Of a stretch of 64,000 nt of DNA, positions 54,057 through 64,000 are shown in pieces. Positions within the stretch are counted from its first letter, which is position 1, and each line of letters begins with the position of its first letter. The stretch comes from Vespula vulgaris (lineage: Eukaryota; Arthropoda; Insecta; Hymenoptera; Vespidae). The position numbers and the translations under genes were made by a program. The stretch lies in NCBI RefSeq assembly GCF_905475345.1, contig NC_066592.1:8616001-8680000 (forward strand), written 5' to 3'. The notes under the pieces were generated by a model that did not search any database, was not told the origin of the DNA, and saw only the letters and a list, made by a program, of their open reading frames with translations.

Positions 54057-54675
54057 CCGCTCTTTCTCCGACACACGGCTCACGGCAATTTTCTATCTTA
54101 TTTCTCTTTCAGAGTTGATCCAATTTTGCGCAGCTGCCTTGCTTTTTCATAACCGATATATACACACACACACACACACATATATATCATCTTTACCCCG
54201 CGGCGTTTCTTCCTGCAATTACGTTTACGAGACGCCCTTTTACGATTCTGCACCTGACTTACTTCTCCATCGTGCAATAATACTTCGTAACTCGTTGTTA
54301 AGCACATTAACAAACTCCTACTTTATCGTTATACAAAATAATTTAATACTTTTTTCCGTTAATATAGTCTCTAATATAATAATAATATGATTGATGTAAG
54401 AATTCTATGAGAAAAATATGACCCGTTACGTAGATACATTTTGACGTAAGTGATTTTCAATAAAATTGCTTGCCATTTTGAATCAAATACGATTCTAGAA
54501 ACGTCGAAGGAAAAGCGCGTTCAAAAGTAAGAAAAAGAACGACCGAAAACTTTTCTTCCTCCTTTAGATTTTTCATTCCTATAGCCAGATTGATTCCTCT
54601 CTTCGCCTTTTCCTACACTCCCTTTTTCCTTTTTCCTTTTTCATTTAGGAGACCACTGATTTTGTTTGCGTCACA

Positions 54676-54742
54676 GCGGACTCCTCTTCCTCCTCTTTCT
54701 CCTCCTCCTCTTTCTCCTCCTCCTTTTCCTCCTCCTCTCTTC
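54676..54742. repeat. (TCC)n-rich tract
   Basis: Impure TCC/TCTTCC repeats next to a GC-rich unique block. Confidence 0.9.
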
Positions 54743-56316
54743 CGGGGTTGATTGCAGCCGTAGTCCATTCCGGGCACGCGCCCCTTAATCGAATTAACCC
54801 ATAATTAGTTTACATAAAATTAGGTGGTCGGACCAGACCTCTTTCCCCTCCTCACTCCTTCTATCATCTTTCGTCCCTTTCAACTCGATGGTCTTCCAGC
54901 AAGGCTTATACTAACCTATCCAGCAACGCTTTGCTAGTATTCTTGTCTAATACATTAGCATGATCCCGCTTGCGGTACATACCTGTGTTGCGTGCCCGAC
55001 TATGCTACGAATAGGACGACGATTATGTGTCTCTTCGTGAAGAAGGGAAAGCTCGCAATTTCATTAACTATGATTTAGCCGGGATGCTGGTTTACATTCA
55101 AGTAAAGATTATAAACGAGCTTATGGCATAATAATCGAGTATTCGGCATTTATCAGATAACTGCTGAGAAAGAAAATTAACAGTTTTATTAATGGGTTTG
55201 AGAAACTTTTTTTCTTCTTTTTCTTTCTTTTTTTCATTCTAATGTAATATAACGAATTAACAATTATACGCGATCAGTTAATTACCTTGACAAACTTATA
55301 AGAAATAATTCGTAAATAATACGAACAAAAGATCGTGTTTCTCTCGAAAAATATTTTCCATTTTTATTTTCTAGTTTAATAGAACGACTATCGTTGATTT
55401 TAACATTAATTATAATTTATTCGGAATTAATTCTTCCATTGATCATTATTTCATAAAAATGGAATTCGATATCTCTTGAATGACTATTAAATTCCTAAAG
55501 AAAATAATTAATTTTATAACAAAAAAATTGGATTTACTTCAGCAGCTGTTTTTTTCCAATATAATATATTATAACGATTTATTTTTGTCATAAAAAATTA
55601 ACGAATTTAATAAACTCGCCCTACATCGTTCGTAATTAATATCAACAACAAACCATTTGTTTCTTCTAAACGGTATTCTTCTTTACTTTTTAAAAACGAT
55701 TTTTAAGGTTTTCCTCATGGACATAACAAGAATTGTAACAGACAATTATTTCTGAAATTATTGGAGATATCTACAAATTCTATGTTTCATATTAAAATTT
55801 AAATGTGTGTATGTGCGTGTCAACACTAGTATTCAAATGATCAAACGAATCGATTCGAAATTTATACGAAAAATGAAGTTGCTGGCAACGAGACTCCACA
55901 ATTAATTCCAATTCAATCCGATTTCCGATTACAAAAATTCAGATATTCATACGAAACGACGTATGCAACAGAAATGATGAAAATCGTGTATATAGGAATA
56001 TATGAAATATTGTCAAACATGAAACTAAATCTATCGTGCTTATTGCGAGAATCCAAGGCCGGACGAAAGATATATCTGGTTTTTTCTAATTTAAGTACGA
56101 CCTATCGTTAAATTCAACTACCAATAAACAATTAAATTCTGAATTAATTTCATCGTTTATTATTATTTCCTACGAATGGATCGAAAGCGTAGGAAGGGTC
56201 GATTTAATACACGAAGCGGAAGTTTTCGATATCGGTTTCCGGCTCAGTGAAGCCCCATACAGGGTGTCGATGCATTTCAGCAATGTACTATAGTGACGCT
56301 CGCTGATAACACCGGA

Positions 56317-56337
56317 ACAAAGGTCATTGTCGTGACC
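56317..56337 (+). promoter_or_regulatory. inverted AGGTCA half-sites, first copy
   Basis: AGGTCA and TGACCT inverted around TTGTCG (56,321-56,338): a palindrome of nuclear-receptor half-sites with 6-bp spacing. The 21 bases at these coordinates recur identically at 57,237-57,257. Whether any receptor binds is not known; the spacing is unusual for ecdysone receptor sites. Confidence 0.3.
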
Positions 56338-57236
56338 TATCGAACGGGTCAAAGAGCTTCTCTCTCTCTCTCTCTCTCTCACTCTCTCAGTTTAACTCAA
56401 TCCTAGACTTCATCTCTTCTCTCTATCAGGAGTACCTACTAGCGATGCGCACATTTGGTATTCATGAACTCGAACATCCTTGCCGATGCAAGCATATTTC
56501 GCAGGCAATTTCTAGCTAGGTGCGATATATCTGTGAAATATGCATCGACTTATCATTGTCGGTAGAACGACGTCTAGCTACGCTCTCTCTTTTTCTCTCT
56601 CTTCCTTTCTCTCCCTTTCTCTTACATCACTTTCTTTTTCTTTCCTTTTTTCTCTTTTTCTTTTCTCTCTCTTTTCTTTTTCTCGTCCTATTTCAAGGCC
56701 CATGCAGTATCGATACTTACGTGAAAGAAAAATAAAGAAGTTTCATGGTTCAGACGTGCGTAGAATTCACATCAAAATATCATTTCACGAGCAAAATACT
56801 GCTTATATAAATATATATAAAATATATAAAATATATAAAATATTGCGAAATATTGCTGCCGGTTTGCAGAGATATCGATTTTATTGATCACACGTCATCA
56901 TTTCGTTCGAAGGATTATTATTATTTTTTTCTTTTTTTTCTTCTCTCTCTTTCCAACTTCGTTGAATGATAATTTTTATCTATGAATATTTTTTAGAATA
57001 ATAACGTTTTCATTTATTTTATTTATCTCTTAATAGTAACATTAGAATTTTTCTGTAGATTGCTCCTCTATCGATCTTCTTCAATTCCATCGATATAACG
57101 GGAAAGTAGTATAAATGGAGATAAAACGTAGAAGAGAGAAACGATCGAGCGGTCATCGCGGTAAAAGGCGGACCTTTCCTTCCTCTCTTTTGTCTTGCCA
57201 GAGGAGAATGCATCGGCCTGGGATGGCTCTCGGAAT

Positions 57237-57257
57237 ACAAAGGTCATTGTCGTGACC
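57237..57257 (+). promoter_or_regulatory. inverted AGGTCA half-sites, second copy
   Basis: Second copy of the motif at 56,317, here AGGTCATTGTCGTGACCC; the second half-site has one change. Flanks also agree loosely (CGGAA before, TCG..CG then AAAGAG after), so this looks like an old duplication of a short segment. Confidence 0.3.
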
Positions 57258-57449
57258 CGTCGTGCGTGAAAGAGAAAGAGAATGAAAAGAGAAGAGAAAA
57301 GAGACATGGGGGTAGGATGGGAACTTGAGAAGAAGGGAGAGAGAAAAAGAGAGACAGAGAATAAGTATGAGAAAGAGAAAAAGAGACAGGAAGAATGAGT
57401 GTGTGTGAGATGGAAAGAATAACTGTGAGAGAGAAATGAGAGAAAAAGA

Positions 57450-57453
57450 CAGA

Positions 57454-57496
<43 letters not shown>
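57450..57496. repeat. (AG)n microsatellite
   Basis: AG array inside a broader purine-rich region, 57,265-57,560. Confidence 0.95.
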
Positions 57497-57497
<1 letters not shown>

Positions 57498-57843
57498 GTG
57501 TATGTGTGTGTAATAGAAAAAGAGAGAAAGAAAATATGTACGAGAGGATAAGAATGAACGTGTAGGAGAATGAGATAGAAAACGGAAGCATGAGAAAGGG
57601 TGAAGAGGTCAGGGGTTGGCTCAAAGCGAGCACCCCTTCGACACGGTAGGCGGCCTTCGTGTATTCATGAACTTGAACGTGAACCTGGCATTCGACTCTT
57701 TCTCTCTTTCACTTTTTCTCTTCAACAAACATACATCTACATACGCCACTTTTACGAACAATTTCAGACGGGTTAAAACAAAAATGAGAATTGCTTGAGA
57801 TAAAAAGAGTGGATGATTATGGAAAATTTTTGATCAACTTTAA

Positions 57844-57844
<1 letters not shown>

Positions 57845-57938
<94 letters not shown>
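57845..57938. repeat. (CT)n microsatellite
   Basis: 94 bp of CT with TTT interruptions, 350 bp from the (AG)n array at 57,450; overlapping 202-codon and other Ser/Leu-rich frames are repeat-derived. Confidence 0.96.
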
Positions 57939-57940
<2 letters not shown>

Positions 57941-59458
57941 TTCTCGTGTGAATGTCGAGCGAATTATCACGCAGAAAATGAACAACGTTTTGTGTGTGTG
58001 TGTATGAAAGAGAAAGAGATAGAGAAAGAGGAGAGAAAGAGAGAGAAAGAGAAAGAGAGAATTTCGCCGTATCTATTGGCGCTCTCATTTTGTACAACGC
58101 TCCGAGCGTTAATTAACGAGAACGCGAGAGGATCGAAGTCGATTATCATCATCCCACGATCGAATTCAATTTCCCGGGGCGCGATGAACGCGCATAAAAT
58201 CTGGCCGTTGGTGAAATCGTTCTACACGCTGGTAGAATTCTCTCTCTTTCTCTCTCTCTCTCGTTTCTTTCTCTCTCACTCGTTTTTTCTTTTTTCTTCT
58301 TTTTTCATTCTCTTTAATTCGAACGAACGGATTCGCAAAGTAAAAACGGATTTTTTCGATAACGTCAATATCGATATTAGATTTCGTTCTATGCCTTAGG
58401 ATAAAAATTATTCATCAATTTTTTATAAGATAAGTTTTATCCTTATTTTTCATATATCTATTTGGATTCTGTGATCAAAACTATAGATATTGAAAGGATT
58501 CTTTCTAATTGTCTAACAAAATTGTTTATTTATTTTATATTTCTTTTCTTTTATTCTTCTTTTTTTTTATTGTTTCGATCATAATCTTCTTTTCTTCTTT
58601 TTTTATTTACGTTGATCTAAAAACAGAAACTACTTCGTATTTTGAAATAGTCATTTGATTCTCTACTTTTCCTATTTTCTCGCTTTTAAAGATGCTCCTT
58701 TAAAAAAGTCTCGTTAAATCTTTTACGATGTTTGGTAGAATAGAAACGTTGTTTCCGTGTGTGTTAAAATCGAAAGAAAGAGAAATATGAAGAAGAGATA
58801 GAAAGAGAGAAAGAGAGAGAAAGAAAAAAAGAGAGAAAGTGAGTGAAAGACAGAGAGAGAAAGAGGGTGAAAGAGGGGCGAGAAAGGGAAGCAAGATGCA
58901 GGCAGATCAATAAAATTCTTTGTTTGGTGATCGGTCAGAGGGACGATGGAATTAAATATACACGAGCCTTCGGAATTCACTTCTCTGTCTGTGAGAAAGG
59001 ATCGTCATGAAAAATTAACAGACTGTTCCGAAGTGCAAACTGCCATCATGTCAAGGATAAGATTGATCTCCCATAGAGCAGACGAGAGAGGATGCTGCGA
59101 GAGTAAGAAACGAGACGTTGAATTTTTTAAAAGGCCATCGAAGTTAAACGTTCAGTGCACCCGACGGTCCTGTCTCTTGGCTGAAATTATTAAAGAATTG
59201 GCAGATCATTTTTGTAATTAAAATGTTCAACCTTAAAAGTTAAATTGTCAATTACCCAGACTTTGTTCGTTACGTTTATAATGAAATACGTAAGATGACT
59301 GATCTGTTTTCTGATTATTTTTATTTATTAATTATATTAGTATATTTATTAATTAAAATTTTATTAATTAAAAATAAGTATTTCGTAAAATATATGATGA
59401 ATATATATGAATATTTTGATCAGTATTTATAATATAAATAATTAAGTGTCAGGATTGC

Positions 59459-59623
59459 GTTTATTATAAATGCTGATCATCTATTTAAAATTCTGACAAA
59501 TTATTAAATTTACAACTATTTTATTAAAATACTGACAGTTTTTGTACTAATCGGTGTAATACTAACCAGCTATATCACTTACTGATATTTTATTATAAAT
59601 AGTGATCATTTATTTAAAATATT
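59459..59623. repeat. direct repeat of a 33-bp segment, about 131 bp apart
   Basis: TTATTATAAATGCTGATCAT (59,460) recurs as TTATTATAAATAGTGATCAT (59,591), both followed by TATTTAAAAT. A third, inverted version (GATCAGTATTTATAATATAA) lies at 59,419. Confidence 0.6.
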
Positions 59624-61937
59624 AATTGAAAATATATAAAAATACTGATTCAAAAAATAACAGCCTGTCATGATAACGTAATCATTACTATTAAACTGGA
59701 TAAATATTCAAAAAAAATTAAATGTCAAAAATAATTTTAAAAAATGTTGTCATTTTTTAATAATGTTAAAACTCGTATAAGAGAGAGAGAGAGAGATTGA
59801 AGTAGACAGCTTTTAAAAGTCAAAAAATCTAAATGAGTTGATGATAATAATAGTGATAAGAATCACACATTTCTCGATTTGAGAAATTGTTCTTTTTTTT
59901 TTTAATGTAAATCAATATGATACAAAATAACTAATAAATTCAATTTGTCCACATTTTCAATTGGAGCATATCAATAATTATGATTGAACGTACATAATTA
60001 ACACCATTTATTACGATTTACTTAACATCATTCATTTCGAAATACTTAATATAAAGCATATGTTGATAACGATGAGTCCAACAATCTTTTTCCTTTTTTT
60101 ATTTCTTTCTTTCTTTCCTTCTTCATTTTTTCTTATAACCAAGTTAATTCATTTGAGGACGTACGACGTGTAATCTCGTTTAATTAATCGTTTCGACTCG
60201 ACGTGTCTCTCAGCCCCGGTAGTAACGACGTTGAAGTACTCACGACAAAGGGACGCGTCATAATCTCTGACTTAAGGCAAGCTCGTTCGAGATCTCTCAC
60301 ACAGCTTTTTATTTTTCCCTTTACCCTTTCTCTCTTTGCGTCGTTCCGTCGAGATTAAAAGTCTCGGCTGGACGTAGGCCCTCTTGGTCTCCCTCTCCCT
60401 CTCCCTCTCTCTCTCTCTTTTTCTCCCTCTCTGGCTTACTAGAGCCTTTACTATTGGGAAGGGCGCTAAAAGTGAAAGAGAAAATATGAAGAAAAAAAAG
60501 GAAAGAAAGAGAGAAAAAGACAAGGCAAGAGGGTCACGGTTAATCTGGTGAACGTAATTACAGCGTATTCTCTTCGTAATGGCTAAAAAAAAAAAGAAAA
60601 AAAGAAAAGAAAAAGAAAAAAGTATTTGAAATAAATGGTGACAGAAATATAGTGAAACATCGATAAAGCTTCCGTCGACTTATCGCAAGCTCGGAGCTGT
60701 TATTTCCTTCTCACTCCACCACCCCCCTCCCGCGCTATCTCTCTTTTTCTTTCCCTATATATTTCTTTTATTTTACTCAAACTCTTCATCGTTATTCTAG
60801 AACGAGTTCGCGTTGTCTGGAAACTTTACAATGAAGTTCGTTCTATTATACATCGTACATTTTTAAATAGCGAAGTCTTGCACCCATTCCCCTTATTCAA
60901 ACTTAATCATCGACACCTCAAAAATTCACTCATCCAGATTAAGAGATCTGAAATTTAAGTCAAGCTAATCTCGTCACGCTCACGAATGCTCATGCCATTA
61001 ATCAAGATCACTATATATTAATAGAACATTGTCTCTTTACGAATTACAGTTGAGTCGTTGAGTAAGTTTAAAATTGATTTATTCGAACATGAATGAAGCA
61101 AATTAATTTATTTTTGTTAAACCGAAAGATCTTTTCGATGGCAAACAAAGATCCTTTTGTTATGATATCTCTTTTCTTTTTTTTTTCCTTTCCCGTTACA
61201 TATGTATATAGGTACGAATTATATCACGGATATCATCAAGTAAAAAGGAATTCAATCGAAAACGAAATACGATTTTTTATTTGACGACAATCGAAGGGGG
61301 AGTAAATGGTAGGAGAGAGAAAGCTTTTCCTGTTCGAATAGGTCGAACAGAAGGTAGGAAACGGGCCAGCCGTTAAGAGAGTATTGAAGAACGAGAGAAG
61401 CACTTCCTTTTCCAAGCACGATATTTCAGAGTCTACCGGAAATTGCAACTTCGGACTCCGAAGCGACGATTATATATGCTCTCTATAGTACATTGACGAT
61501 TAAATAACGACAATGGGTACAGATGTAAAAGAAATGAATGAAAAGGTGTTATGGAGTGATTCGAACTACAATTTCTATTTGAAGTTTGTTATATATTTTT
61601 TATTTATTTATTTTTCTTTTTTTTTATTTTTTGAAAATAATGAAAACTAATAAAAAATAATCGTATAATTTACGAAATGAAGTATTTTGTAATAGGAACA
61701 ATAATTATAATATAATTTTTTTCCTTCCATAATTCTAAACTATTTATATTTAATTAAATTAATAAAATAATTACTACCTCAAAAAATACAGTATATGCAT
61801 ATATAAATTTTTATAAAATAATTTATATAATATAATAATTATATAATAATCAAAGAAATAATTTTATAGTAATTTATATTTTAAAGAATTAAACAAATAA
61901 AACAAATAATCGAAAATATGTAATAAGAATATATAAT

Positions 61938-61987
61938 AATAACAATAACAACAACAACAACAATAATAATAATAATAATAATAATAT
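61938..61987. repeat. (AAT)n/(AAC)n microsatellite
   Basis: AAC and AAT triplets, about 16 units. Confidence 0.94.
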
Positions 61988-63159
61988 ATAATCATAAATA
62001 AACGCATAATTAAATGTATGATAAAAGATATACAATAAATTTTTACACATACACACACACAATATTACATCACATATGTATCGTATTTTCCAAATAATAG
62101 TGACAAATCATCGAAGGATAGAAATTTATTAGATTTCGGTGAACGTTTTTTTATATAAAGTAAGAATTTTGGTCCGACAACGATGAATGTCTTTGCACCG
62201 TGGGAACGTGGCATGAAAGACGTGTGTGGATCGACCTCAGCGATTTATGGACGCGACGTGCTATAAGAACGGCGACGATGAGAGAAGAAGGATCAGGAAA
62301 GATCGCTAACGTCTGAAAGGACGAAGGTGTGTCGTCCTGTCGCAAGAGAACGCTAATTTTCTTGTCGCTCTCCTGTCGTCGCTGTTTTCTTCATCGTCTT
62401 TTTCTATGCACGATGTGAATTAATCGAAAATTCGAATAATACTGCTTCCATTTCCTGTCAAGAAAGTTTTTTGAAGAATAAAGGGAGTAAAGACAATTAA
62501 CAAAGGATCCGTTAATATTGGGACTATCGATCTATTTTTATTATTTTTATTTTTTTCAATTCTACGAATATTTGAGAAAAATACATTCTTCATTGTTACT
62601 CTTAATAAATTCACGAAGTAAACGAATAATTAATATAATAAGGGAAAGAAACTCAATTCTCAATTAGTATTTCCATAATAATTATAATATCTATCGTAAA
62701 AGAAAAAAAATAGTAAGTCTGAAATCCATAATTTTTTTGACGAATCTGATAATTTTAATATTAAATAAATTTAATATATATTGAATAATTGTCAAGAATT
62801 AATTACCTTAGGAATTTAGTAACATTTCTGTATAACGATACGATATAATAAATACAAATTGTGCAAGACAATTTACGATTAATATGAACTATGTATAAAT
62901 GTCTATTTCATGTATCATGCAGAAATGTTGATTATTACATAAACAATGATAGACATATATAGACATATATAGACAAGATATAACAATAATAATAATCTTA
63001 TACACGTACACACACACAAATAATTACTTAATATCTTTCATAACTTATTTTTTGCATTTTTGCACTTTTTACTCTTATTAGGAAGTATACTTTTGATTTG
63101 TAAAATGTTACAAAAAAAAAATCTTGATAATATTTTTAATAAAATCTGCAAAATATTGA

Positions 63160-63194
63160 ATGCCTGTGACCTTCACGGCATTCAATGATGTTAA
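63160..63194. repeat. short hairpin next to TTAA, resembling the end of the 28.4-kb element
   Basis: ATTGAATGCC and GGCATTCAAT enclose TGTGACCTTCAC, giving a 14-bp stem with one bulge. Read on the minus strand from TTAA at 63,191-63,194, the sequence runs through TTGAATGCCGTGAAGGTCAC, close to TTGAATGCCATGGGGGTCAC at the left end of the 28.4-kb element. It may be a solo or broken end of a related transposon. Confidence 0.4.
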
Positions 63195-64000
63195 CTTCGA
63201 AGGATACATACAATGCACGTGTATTGTACTTTTTTTCTTTTCTTTACTTGTCTTTTTTTTTTTTTTTTTAATCTTCTCGAGTCGTGAAAGAAGATGACTT
63301 TCGATCGTGTTAAAACGAAAAGAAGAATCGTTTGGGAAAGTGGTAATATATACGTATATCTAAGAAAGAAGAGAAGTAGAAAGTTCGTGCTTTACGATGG
63401 CGTGGCCATCGAGATAAGTAGTCGCCAAATACCGGCACGTACATCGCCATTCGCCGGCATGCATAAACGTCAGCGAGCAAATTGACTTACCAGCTAAACA
63501 CACGGCTTTTTGTTTCCCGCCGGCAACGCGCGAAGAGGCATACTGTGAAACGAAGAGGAAGGAAGGGTGAGATAGAAAGGATGAAAGAGATAAAACATAG
63601 CATTTGCCGTGTGATGTAAAGATAACAAACTCGAACTTTTTAACGTTTCCCTCCCTGTTTATTTGCTTTTATCTTACGAGCGCTCGACATCGTATTAGTT
63701 TATACCTCGTAAAATGGTTACGACCTCCTCTGACCTAACCGAGTCAAACGATTGTTTTCATCTAATCGATATTATCTTCAAAGAAAGTTTCTTTTTTCTT
63801 TATTACGGATAATTTTTATAGACAGAGGTCTGTACAATAGTATTAAAGTATTTTTTATTGCAATTATTTTCTTTGGGAATTATATTTCCGTGAACATTAT
63901 TTTAAAAATGATACGAAATTGGTATATATACAAGTGTCATAAAAATAAGATTATAAGTTTCATAATAAAAAGATAATATTAATATTGTGTTATCTTATGT

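Noticed and set aside
53715..54390. Frames with Gly-Trp-Leu-Val or Pro-Thr-Asn-Gln repeats
   Set aside because: Both strands of one CCAA microsatellite.
57791..58399. 202-codon plus-strand frame
   Set aside because: Most of it is Ser-Leu from (CT)n and Lys-Glu from GA-rich DNA; no recognisable domain outside.

Overview
The window is AT-rich (about 70% by eye) animal nuclear DNA. It carries an intron-bearing gene, dense simple repeats and decayed transposons, with no bacterial-style gene layout. The only firmly recognisable gene is a plus-strand copy of tincar, an insect multipass membrane protein. With the abundance of (AG)n/(CT)n microsatellites and many short terminal motifs of the ACAGGGTG type, this suggests an insect, most likely an aculeate hymenopteran (bee, wasp or ant). 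That species-level guess is inference.

Layout. 1-23.7 kb: no protein-coding gene that I can support. It holds microsatellites, a relic of a Jockey-like LINE reverse transcriptase on the minus strand (about 7.19-7.46 kb), and three blocks of tandem duplications with 160-214 bp units (14.4-15.1, 16.4-16.9, 18.5-18.8 kb). 23,682-23,813: a GC-rich segment with good splice sites, a candidate 5' exon of tincar. 23.8-32.2 kb: probable 5' intron with a 430-bp (TAA)n tract and a TTAA-flanked palindromic transposon (28.39-29.34 kb). 32,191-36,498: three tincar coding exons (codons 1-212), with GT donors and AG acceptors and every intron in phase 1. 36.5-64 kb: I find no further tincar exon, so this is probably one very large third intron, or intron plus intergenic DNA. 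It is filled with long inverted-repeat (foldback) elements and microsatellites.

Tincar reads from a well-supported ATG (in-frame stop in the proposed 5' exon) through a basic low-complexity N-terminus, three hydrophobic segments and the conserved KLGNLANDGIKL and WRHGGPTSAFVH blocks. It is cut off by the window; the rest of the protein must lie downstream.

The most unusual feature is not protein-coding. At least eight long imperfect palindromes of 0.3-0.95 kb lie in and just upstream of tincar, several sharing a CAGGRTG-like end. One is flanked by TTAA on both sides and has a second diverged copy 11 kb away. They would fold into long hairpins in the primary transcript. Comparisons were made by reading the sequence; no alignment or database search was run.
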